Positions 55,990 through 64,000 of a stretch of 64,000 bases of DNA are shown piece after piece. The stretch covers positions 682,001-746,000 of the forward strand of contig CATNEN010000025.1 in assembly GCA_950097015.1 (NCBI GenBank). The letters run 5' to 3'. The notes below the pieces were generated by a model. The model did not search any database. It had not been told where the DNA came from and saw only the letters and a program-made list of their open reading frames with translations. The translations under genes were made by a program, and so were the position numbers. Position 1 is the first letter of the stretch, and each line of letters starts with the position of its first letter. Origin of the DNA: Macrostomum hystrix. Taxonomy: Eukaryota > Platyhelminthes > Macrostomidae.

Positions 55990-56815
55990 TTTTGTTATTT
56001 TATATTTAGTGAGTCTTTGTCTCACTCAGTGAGTCTTTTTCTCACCCAGTGAGTCTTTGTCTCACTCAGTGAGTCTTTGTCTCACTCAGTGAGTCTTTTG
56101 TCTCACTCAGTGAGTCTTTGTCTCACTCAGTGAGTCTTTGTCTCACTCAGTGAGTCTTTCTCTCACTCAGTGAGTCTTTGTCTCACTCGGTGAGTCTTTG
56201 TCTTACTCAATGAGTCCGTGTCTCACTCATTGAGTCTTTGTCTCGCTCAGTGAGTCTTTGTCACAATCAGTGAGTCTTTGTCACAATCAGTGAGTCTTTC
56301 TCTCACTCGGTGAGTCTTTGTCTCACTCAGTGAGTCTTTGTCTCACTCAGTGAGTCTTTGTCTCACTCAGTGAGTCTTTGTCTCGCTCAGTGAGTCTGTG
56401 TCTCACTCGGTGAGTCTTTGTCTCACTCAGTGAGTCTTTGTCTCGCTCAGTGAGTCTTTCTCTCACTCAGTGAGTCTTTGTCTCACTCGGTGAGTCTTTG
56501 TCTTACTCAATGAGTCCGTGTCTCACTCATTGAGTCTTTGTCTCGCTCAGTGAGTCTTTGTCACAATCAGTGAGTCTTTGTCACAATCAGTGAGTCTTTC
56601 TCTCACTCGGTGAGTCTTTGTCTCACTCAGTGAGTCTTTGTCTCACTCAGTGAGTCTTTGTCACAATCAGTGAGTCTTTGTCACAATCAGTGAGTCTTTC
56701 TCTCACTCGGTGAGTCTTTGTCTCACTCAGTGAGTCTTTGTCTCACTCAGTGAGTCTTTGTCTCACTCAGTGAGTCTTTGTCTCGCTCAGTGAGTCTGTG
56801 TCTCACCCAGTGATT
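55990..56815. repeat. 20-bp minisatellite (GTGAGTCTTTGTCTCACTCA), about 40 copies
   Basis: Each unit contains the inverted pair TGAGT ... ACTCA, so each can fold. Variants TCACAATCA, TCTTACTCAA and TCTCGCTCA recur in the same order 300 bases (15 units) apart, for example TCTTACTCAA at 56201 and 56501. Every unit contains GTGAGT, a strong 5' splice-site core on the + strand. Confidence 0.97.
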
Positions 56816-57066
56816 AGGCACTGGTTTCTGAATCAGAAGGTCTAATTAAGCGCTGCACTTTTTCTCGGCATCAGAAGAAAAACAATGGCACGACAGTACT
56901 GGAAAACCTCATGCATAATAGCCCCATGTGTTGGAATCCTTACCTGACTCCCTTAAAGTTAGTCCCTTTTATACACAGAATAATCAATGAGACAGCCACT
57001 AATTATAGATTCCCAGTTAGAGATAATTAGAGGCTGCTGCATAAGGCTGGCTATTGCTAAACTTAC

Positions 57067-57277
57067 TTTGCTTTTTTCTGGCCTTCTTCTCAATTTCTTT
57101 GGCCGGGCAGGCAGGTGCAAAAGTATTCTTTTTTTTGTTTCGCCCCAGCTTTAGCACTTTATAGGGCCGTGGACCCATGCCAGTCTTCATCCTATTGAGC
57201 TGGCTGAGCACACTCATTGGGGATGGGGGAGATGCCGTCAGGTAGCTAGGTGATATATTGATTAATTTTTCCTTGCT
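57067..57277 (-). other. candidate coding exon of an unrecognised minus-strand gene
   Basis: The minus strand is open from 57277 to a strong donor (CAAA/gtaagt, donor at 57061-57066). It reads KEKLINISPSYLTASPPSPM, then SVLSQLNRMKTGMGPRPYKV and LKLGRNKKKNTFAPACPAKE, ending KKARKKQ. The Pro/Ser stretch followed by a basic helix looks like real protein. An ATG at 57217 could be a start, but the frame continues upstream, so it may be an internal exon with an acceptor at about 57250 (CACCTAG) or 57275. The following intron would contain the 56.0-56.8 kb repeat. I cannot name the gene. Confidence 0.45.
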
Positions 57278-57815
57278 CCATCACAGCCCGCCCCTCTATA
57301 GTGTTGTTTCTCGCGTGTCGCGCTGTGGTTCCCAATTTTTTTCGCTGTAAAGAATCGGAATGAGAAGCAGGTTTGAGACTGCGGTTAGGCCGTGGCTCTG
57401 GTCCAGCTGTTGGGCTTGCCTTAAGCAGCTGCCAGTTCTCATCGTGAAAGCTTCACGCTGTTTTTAAAACTACCTTTTTGAAAGAAATTTTCCTGGGATT
57501 CTTAATGTGAATTTTAAAGACATTTTCTGCTGCATTTTTGGGAAGCTTGTTGCAGTCAATCTGCGTAGAGATCGGGAAAGGGCTTGTGTTACCATGGCAA
57601 CAAATGGCTTTGCAGTTTTAATGACACGGGTGCCAAATTTCCGCGCTTCCGTCCGTCTGTCTTATTTACGATAAGATTTTTATATTTTTTAAATGGATAG
57701 TTCTAAGAGTGTCTTTCAACTGAGCTAGCGGAGTTGTTGCGACTTAAAAACTGACTCTTATTTATGGACTCTTGATAGACTATGCAAGACAGTGAGATGG
57801 CATGAAGAGAGAGGG
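57278..57815. other. unique DNA, nothing recognised
   Basis: No further exon, RNA gene or tandem repeat is seen before the purine-rich tract. Confidence 0.45.
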
Positions 57816-57817
57816 AG

Positions 57818-58090
57818 TGTCTGATGATAGAGAGAAACAGAAAGAGGAAAAGAGAGGGGAGAGAGAGAAAGAGGGAGAGAGAGGGGAAGAAGAGTGAGAG
57901 AGAGGGGAAGAAAGAGGGAGAGAGGGGAGAAAGAGGGAGAGAGGGGAGAAAGAAAGTGGGAGAGGGGGGAAAGGGGGGAGAGGGAAAGAGAGAGTGGGAG
58001 ACAAAGGGAGAGGGAGGCGGCAAGGTAGGTAGAGAGAATGAGAGATGGTGAGTTAGATATGCAAGGTGAAGAGGGAGGGAGGGTGATAAG
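57818..58090. repeat. purine-rich low-complexity tract (GA/GGGA-type)
   Basis: Irregular GAGAGGGA-like units with almost no pyrimidine on the + strand. The spurious frames on either strand are Arg/Lys/Glu- or Ser/Pro/Leu-rich. Confidence 0.9.
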
Positions 58091-58465
58091 AGGCAGAGAT
58101 GGTAGGAGGTTAGATATGAATCAGAGTCGGGTAGTGTGCAAACAGGGCAGACACGGCATGTGTTAAATGTATGAGGAAGGTTAAAAACTTTAATATTGTG
58201 CATCGTCCATAGATTTTCTCTTATTTTGAATCGGCTTTTTGTCGATTTCATTGAACATTGAGAATTCAGCCTACGCAATTCGTATTCGGAGAATGGACAG
58301 ACAGTACAGTTCTCGACTAATTAAATCTGATTTCGGGAAGAAAAGAAACAGAACTATCATTTTCTTCGAGTCTCCGTGAATACGAGTAACTTTCTTTCAG
58401 ATATTTTTGAAGCAATCATTCTCATTTATTTAATCATAACTTCCCGCCTACTCTCCACCCCGAGT

Positions 58466-58550
58466 TAGAATGTGGCCTCGCCGCGGATTCGAGCTTGGGA
58501 TTTAGCCGCTCAGACACTGTGCAACCCAGCTAGGTAATCCGGGTGTACTA
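58466..58550 (-). mobile_element. SINE family B head fragment
   Basis: AATGTGGCCTCGCCGCGGAT followed by TCGAGC is the reverse complement of the family B head/body junction (ATCCGCGGCGAGGCCACATT). Only about 85 bases are recognisable. Confidence 0.5.
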
Positions 58551-58739
58551 AAGTGTCTGAGGAATTAGATTAACGCACCTGTCAGAGATTTCGCTCGTAA
58601 GTCTTCAGCTAATGTAATCCCGGCCAGCTCAGACCTGAGTTCGATCTGCTCAACCTGGGATACATATTTTTTGAAGAGATTTTTACTTTTAAATTATTCA
58701 ATGCTAAGAACAAATTTGACTCAAAAGATAAAGAATGCC

Positions 58740-58774
58740 TAGGGTTAGGGTTAGGGTTAGGGTTAGGGTTAGGC
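58740..58774. repeat. interstitial telomeric repeat (TTAGGG)5
   Basis: Five to six uninterrupted TTAGGG units, then TTAGGCTTTAGATTAGGA as decayed units. It stands directly next to a SINE copy, with unique DNA on both sides, so it is interstitial and not a chromosome end. Confidence 0.93.
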
Positions 58775-58782
58775 TTTAGATT

Positions 58783-59085
58783 AGGATCAGTGGCAGATCG
58801 GTTTTACGCATTTGCCTCACGTACCAAGGTCCCTAAGTTCGATTCCATGGCGAGGCCACATTCATTTAGGGCGCAGCCCTTGTCGTGCAATTTACGCCCT
58901 TGAGGGCCAACCTCCAACAGTGAGACTGTACACTGACTGACCATGACAACGTCATGTGTAAGCGTGTGCCTGCATACAGTATCTGTGAGGGTGTGCTCAG
59001 GAGTCAGCTAAAACGCTGGTTGCGGGTCTAGTGTCACCAAATGATGTGCCATTGCCCGCAGCCCTCCTGCAATTATTATTTTTTT
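58783..59085 (+). mobile_element. SINE family B, longest copy
   Basis: Head with CAGTGGCAGATCGG and B box AGTTCGATTCC, then GGCGAGGCCACATTCATTTA, CCCTTGAGGGCCAACCTCCA, a GT-rich middle (GTGTAAGCGTGTGCC), GGTTGCGGGTCTAGTGTCAC and the terminal CAGCCCTCCTGCAATTATTA with a short T-rich tail. The module order matches 30857-31095 and the tail fragment at 35150. Confidence 0.65.
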
Positions 59086-59359
59086 TGGGTTAGAGTACAA
59101 TACTATTCAAATTTTAATGTAATTGAAACAATATATTATAGATCTTAACAGAAAGCGATTTTACTTAAGCTATAAAATTGTAAATAATAATAATCTATAA
59201 TAAGAATACTAATAATAGCGAACAAACCACTTGGAAATGACTTGCACAGGACAATCAGTAATTGCCTGTGGCCTGAGGGTGGCATGGAAGAAGTGGCTGC
59301 ACAGTCAACTAACTCCTTGATGAGGCCTGGGCTGGCCCACTCCACGCCTCATTCCTTAC

Positions 59360-59495
59360 TTGAAGCCTTTTGCACTGTACGGAAATCCAATTTCATGTTG
59401 CTGCTGTTGCTGCCGCTGTTGCCACTGCTTAATTCTAACATTGCAATGCTAGAGAAGGAGTCTTTTAGTGGAGAAAAAAATAGATTGAGGCAGGA
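59360..59495 (-). other. candidate coding exon of an unrecognised minus-strand gene
   Basis: Between a possible acceptor (GGCAAACAG) and a strong donor (TTCAA/gtaagg at 59354-59359) the minus strand is open for 45 codons: SCLNLFFSPLKDSFSSIAML, a Ser/Gly/Asn-rich tract, then MKLDFRTVQKAS. It ends in phase 1. The composition is protein-like and the orientation agrees with the candidate exon at 57.07-57.28 kb. Whether they belong to one gene cannot be told from sequence alone. Confidence 0.4.
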
Positions 59496-59659
59496 CTGTT
59501 TGCCAACTGGCGCACAACAACACTGAGTAGCTTGTGCTCAGGGGGCCGCGCTGAAGAGCCTCAAAATTGGCCCGCTTTGCCGAGATGAGATGGAAAACTG
59601 AAGTGGCTCGGCTGGCTGGCTGGACTGGGATTCTTGTGGTAAAAGATGGTAAAAGGGCA

Positions 59660-59960
59660 GATACGACTGAGAGGAGAAGAAAGAAGGAAAAGGAGAGAGG
59701 TAGAGTGAGAGGGAGAGAAGTAGAGTGATAAGGAGAGAGGTAGAGTGGGAAGGAGAGACGTAGAGTGAGAAGGAGAGAAGGAGAGTGAGAAGTAGGGAGG
59801 TAAAGTGAGAAGGAGAGAAGCAGAGTGAGAAGGAGAGAAGTAGAGTGAGAAGTAGGGAGGTAAAGTGGGAAGGAGAGAAGTAGAGTGATAAGGAGAGACG
59901 TAGAGTGGGAAGGAGAGAGGTCGAGAAAGAGCGAGGAATTGTGAGAAAGAGAAAAGGAAT
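59660..59960. repeat. 20-bp purine repeat (GAGAAGGAGAGAAGTAGAGT), about 13 copies
   Basis: Imperfect units with TAGGGAGG and GAGACG variants. The + strand is almost pure purine. Confidence 0.9.
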
Positions 59961-60570
59961 CAGATTGAGAGGGAGATTGAGAAATGACGAATGAATTAAT
60001 AAATAGAAAAAATAGTCAACTTGTGTAAAGAATTTGTTAAGCTAACCGGTTGCAACAGACAACAGAGCGCCCGCCTTAGCGAGCCAGAGAACGAATAAAG
60101 AAGCCAAGGGTAGCAAAGGAAGATTGATAATGTAATTCCCTGGTGGAAATTATGCATCGGCAAGGCTACGGCCTTGGGAACTGGAGCCAATTAATCAGAC
60201 TAAATGCGGCTACTTTTACCATCCCGCTTGAGACTTTGAGAACTTCAATCCCCAGGAGGCTACGGCGATAGTGAGATATGTACTCACAGTGAACTCACAC
60301 AATTATAGCTATGCCTGTACACGTATTCGCCCATGGAAACCATATTGAAAATCGAACATTAACTAAAGTGAAAGCTCTGCAATTATTTGGTTCCATATCT
60401 TTGGATTATGAAGACGAGCAGTTGGTCAATAATTCCGCTGCGTCCTGGCCTGTCAAACTGATATTGGAATTCAACTCATTGGTGTGAGCAGAAACAGCTG
60501 ACTGCTCACACTGCTATGTGATAAAATTAGCGTTGGCTGGCGCGCTCTCACAGAAAATGTTGCCCTAATG
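59961..60570. other. unique DNA between purine arrays
   Basis: No convincing exon or RNA gene. If the minus-strand gene is real, this would be intron. Confidence 0.4.
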
Positions 60571-60576
60571 AAGATT

Positions 60577-61166
60577 GGGTAGAGGGGAGATTGGGTAGAG
60601 AGGAGATTGGGTAGAGAGGAGATGGGGTAGAGAGGAGATGGGGTAGAGAGGAGATGGGGTAGATAAGAGAAGGGGTAGAGAGGAGATGGGGTAGAGAGGA
60701 GATGGGTAGATAAGAGAAGGGGTAGACAAGAGAAGGGGTAGACAAGAGAAGGGGTAGATAAGAGAAGGGGTAGATAAGAGAAGGGGTAGATAAGAGAAGG
60801 GGTAGATAAGAGAAGGGGTAGATAAGAGAAGGGGTAGATAAGAGAAGGGGTAGATAAGAGAAGGGGTAGATAAGAGAAGGGGTAGATAAGAGAAGGGGTA
60901 GATAAGAGAAGGGGTAGATAAGAGAAGGGGTAGATAAGAGAAGGGGTAGATAAGAGAAGGGGTAGATAAGAGAAGGGGTAGATAAGAGAAGGGGTAGATA
61001 AGAGAAGGGGTAGATAAGAGAAGGGGTAGATAAGAGAAGGGGTAGATAAGAGAAGGGGTAGATAAGAGAAGGGGTAGATAAGAGAAGGGGTAGATAAGAG
61101 AAGGGGTAGATAAGAGAAGGGGTAGATAAGAGAAGGGGTAGATAAGAGAAGGGGTAGATAAGAGAA
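60577..61166. repeat. 16-bp purine minisatellite (AGAAGGGGTAGATAAG), about 36 copies
   Basis: From about 60735 to 61160 the units are essentially identical, so this is the most homogeneous array in the window. The left edge has an older GATTGGGTAGAGAGGA form. Confidence 0.97.
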
Positions 61167-61264
61167 GTTGGTTGATTATGTTGCGAATAAGAAAGGGAGA
61201 TGTTTTAGATCACATTTCAAGTGTGCCTGAGTAAAACATGTAAGCGTTAGTCATTTCTCCATAT

Positions 61265-61588
61265 ATGAAAAAATGTCAAATGCGTTGTATATATTGCGTA
61301 GTTTGTAATATACTCGTCGCTTTCTATACGAGCCATGCTGCTTGTTTGAAAGAAATGGTCCAAGTTTTTTCAGTTCAAGCATCTAAATGGTTGCCTGGAA
61401 TATTTTCAGCAGATAACCAACTCCTTTGGGAAATCACTGGACGCAATCTAATTCCCCCTGCTTACAAGGGGATTGAATTTATTTCTGAATCAAGAAATAT
61501 TGCAGCTGTAGAATATATGCATTTGTCATGCTACTGTCAGTGGAGTGAGCGGAATGTTGATAAACATCTCGTCACAGGTTTGCAATAA
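61265..61588 (+). other. 107-codon open frame, unrecognised
   Basis: The frame starts at ATG 61265 with MKKCQMRCIYCVVCNILVAF and continues VFSVQASKWLPGIFSADNQL and HLSCYCQWSERNVDKHLVTG. It is Cys-rich with a hydrophobic N-terminus, so a small secreted protein or a transposon relic is conceivable. I see no family match, and the location between two purine arrays gives no context. Confidence 0.25.
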
Positions 61589-61589
61589 A

Positions 61590-64000
61590 GAGAACAGGAA
61601 TGTAAAGGGTAAGAAAGGAAGTTAAAGGGTGAGAAAGGAAGAGATAGGGTGAGAAAGGTAGAGAAAGGGTGAGAAACGAAGAGAAAGGAAGAGAAAGAGT
61701 GGGAAAGAAAGAGAAAGGGTGAGAAAGGAAGAGAAAGGGTGAGAAAGGAAGAGAAAGGAAGAGAAATGAAGAGAAAGGAAGAGAAATGAAGAGAAAGGAA
61801 GAGAAATGAAGAGAAAGAGTAAGAAAGGAAGAGAAAGGAAGAGAAAGGAAGAGAAATGAAGAGAAAGGAAGAGAAATGAAGAGAAAGGAAGAGAAAGAGT
61901 AAGAAAGGAAGAGAAAGGAAGAGAAAGGAAGAGAAAGGAAGAGAAATGAAGAGAAAGGAAGAGAAAGGAAGAGAAATGAAGAGAAATGAAGAGAAAGAGT
62001 AAGAAAGGAAGAGAAAGGAAGAGAAAGGAAGAGAAAGGAAGAGAAAGGGTGAGAAAGGGTGAGAAAGGAAGAGAAATGAAGAGAAAGGAAGAGAAAGGAA
62101 GAGAAAGGAAGAGAAAGGGTGAGAAAGGAAGAGAAATGAAGAGAAAGGAAGAGAAAGGGTGAGAAAGGAAGAGAAAGGAAGAGAAAGGGAGAGAAAGGGA
62201 GAGAAATGAAGAGAAAGGAAGAGAAAGGAAGAGAAAGGAAGAGAAATGAAGAGAAAGAGTAAGAAAGGAAGAGAAAGGAAGAGAAAGGAAGAGAAAGGAA
62301 GAGAAAGGGTGAGAAAGGGTGAGAAAGGAAGAGAAATGAAGAGAAAGGAAGAGAAAGGAAGAGAAAGGAAGAGAAAGGAAGAGAAAGGAAGAGAAAGGGA
62401 GAGAAATGAAGAGAAAGGAAGAGAAAAGGTGAGAAAGGAAGAGAAAGGAAGAGAAAGGGAGAGAAAGGGAGAGAAATGAAGAGAAAGGAAGAGAAAGGAA
62501 GAGAAAGGAAGAGAAAGAGTAAGAAAGGAAGAGAAAGGAAGAGAAAGGGAGAGAAATGAAGAGAAAGGAAGAGAAAGGGTGAGAAAGGAAGAGAAAGGAA
62601 GAGAAAGGAAGAGAAAGGAAGAGAAAGGAAGAGAAAGGAAGAGAAAGGGTGAGAAAGGAATAGAAAGGAAGAGAAAGGAAGAGAAAGTGTGAGAAAGGAA
62701 GAGAAAGGGTGAGAAAGGGTGAGAAAGGGAGAGAAAGGAAGAGAAAGAGTGAGAAAGGGAGAGAAAGGAAGAGAAAGGAATAGAAAGGGTGAGAAAGGGA
62801 GAGAAAGGAAGAGAAAGGAAGAGAAAGGGTGAGAAAGGAAGAGAAAGAGTGAGAAAGGGAGAGAAAGGAAGAGAAAGGAATAGAAAGGGTGAGAAAGGGA
62901 GAGAAAGGAAGAGAAAGGAAGAGAAAGGAAGAGAAAGGAAGAGAAAGGAAGAGAAAGGAAGAGAAAGGGAGAGAAAGGAAGAGAAAGGAAGAGAAAGGGA
63001 GAGAAAGGAAGAGAAAGGAATAGAAAGGGTGAGAAAGGGAGAGAAAGGAAGAGAAAGGAAGAGAAAGGGTGAGAAAGGAAGAGAAAGAGTGAGAAAGGGA
63101 GAGAAAGGAAGAGAAAGGAAGAGAAAGGAAGAGAAAGGAAGAGAAAGGAAGAGAAAGGAAGAGAAAGGAAGAGAAAGGAAGAGAAAGGAAGAGAAAGGAA
63201 GAGAAAGAGTGAGAAAGGAAGAGAAAGAGTGAGAAAGGAAGAGAAAGGAAGAGAAAGGGTGAGAAAGGAAGAGAAAGGGAGAGAAATGAAGAGAAAGGAA
63301 GAGAAAGGAAGAGAAAGAGTGAGAAAGGGAGAGAAAGGAAGAGAAAGGAAGAGAAAGAGTGAGAAAGGAAGAGAAAGGAAGAGAAAGAGTGAGAAAGGGT
63401 GAGAAAGTGTGAGAAAGGAAGAGAAAGGGTGAGAAAGGGAGAGAAAGGAAGAGAAAGAGTGAGAAAGGAAGAGAAAGGAAGAGAAAGGAAGAGAAAGGAA
63501 GAGAAAGGGTAAGAAAGGAAGAGAAAGGGAGAGAAATGAAGAGAAAGGAAGAGAAAGGAAGAGAAAGGAAGAGAAAGAGTGAGAAAGGGAGAGAAAGGAA
63601 GAGAAAGGAAGAGAAAGAGTGAGAAAGGAAGAGAAAGGGTGAGAAAGGAAGAGAAAGGGAGAGAAATGAAGAGAAAGGAAGAGAAAGGAAGAGAAAGGAA
63701 GAGAAAGAGTGAGAAAGGGAGAGAAAGGGAGAGAAAGGAAGAGAAAGGAAGAGAAAGAGTGAGAAAGGGAGAGAAAGGAAGAGAAAGGAAGAGAAAGAGT
63801 GAGAAAGGGAGAGAAAGGAAGAGAAAGGAAGAGAAAGAGTGAGAAAGGGAGAGAAATGAAGAGAAAGGAAGAGAAAGGAAGAGAAAGAGTGAGAAAGGGA
63901 GAGAAAGGAAGAGATAGGAAGAGAAAGAATGAGAAAGGGTGAGAAAGGGTAAGAAAGGAAGAGAAAGGGTGAGAAAGGGTAAGAAAGGAAGAGAAAGGGT
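61590..64000. repeat. 10-bp homopurine array (GAGAAAGGAA), more than 2.4 kb, continues off the window
   Basis: About 240 units of GAGAAAGGAA with GAGAAAGGGT, GAGAAATGAA and GAGAAAGAGT variants in recurring short blocks. The + strand is almost pure purine with isolated T's. Lys/Glu/Arg-rich open frames are by-products of the lack of stops. No flank is visible on the right. Confidence 0.98.

Noticed and set aside
58740-58774. Chromosome end
   Set aside because: Only 5-6 TTAGGG units with non-telomeric DNA on both sides.
62246-63842. Lys/Glu/Arg-rich frames
   Set aside because: Homopurine 10-bp repeat without stops.

Overview
The window looks like animal (metazoan) nuclear DNA. The genes are split by GT-AG introns, exons are GC-rich in an AT-rich background, and the recognisable proteins belong to animal families: PNUTS/PPP1R10, DENND5 and a Ly6/quiver GPI protein. 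A short TTAGGG tract is also present. A spiralian or flatworm-like genome would fit the very high load of minisatellites and tRNA-headed SINEs, but that is a guess from general impression and the sequence does not prove it.

Layout. 1-2.5 kb: decayed Ty3/gypsy retrotransposon on the minus strand, apparently without integrase. 3.5-4.05 kb: last two exons of a Ly6/quiver-type gene (+). 5-9.9 kb: AT-rich DNA with SINEs, a hairpin MITE nested in one SINE, and a relic with a transposase-like N-terminus. 9.9-12 kb: 43-bp minisatellite. 13.7-16.9 kb: PNUTS (+, first exon not found). 17.5-22.2 kb: four tandem arrays around two possible zinc-finger exons. 23.2-23.9 kb: unrecognised minus-strand gene. 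28.5-47.7 kb: a 14-exon DENND5 gene (+, about 1512 residues). Its introns hold eight minisatellites, SINEs, an antisense tRNA-Ser(CGA) and an antisense open frame. 48.9-52.3 kb: about 100 copies of a 33-bp repeat. 52.66-55.54 kb: small secreted cysteine-rich (knottin-like) gene (+). 56-56.8 kb: 20-bp hairpin repeat. 57-64 kb: probably minus-strand gene territory (two candidate exons) with an interstitial telomeric tract, a SINE and long homopurine arrays that run off the window.

How it fits together. PNUTS is a nuclear PP1-targeting and RNA-processing factor, DENND5 a Rab GEF acting in membrane traffic, Ly6/quiver a GPI-anchored surface protein, and the knottin-like product is secreted. I see no operon or pathway linking them. 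The most unusual property of the window is its repeats: intronic arrays are nearly always G-poor and pyrimidine-rich on the sense strand, two unrelated 21-bp arrays each carry a 378-bp (18-unit) higher-order duplication, and repeat periods that are multiples of three create long spurious open frames.
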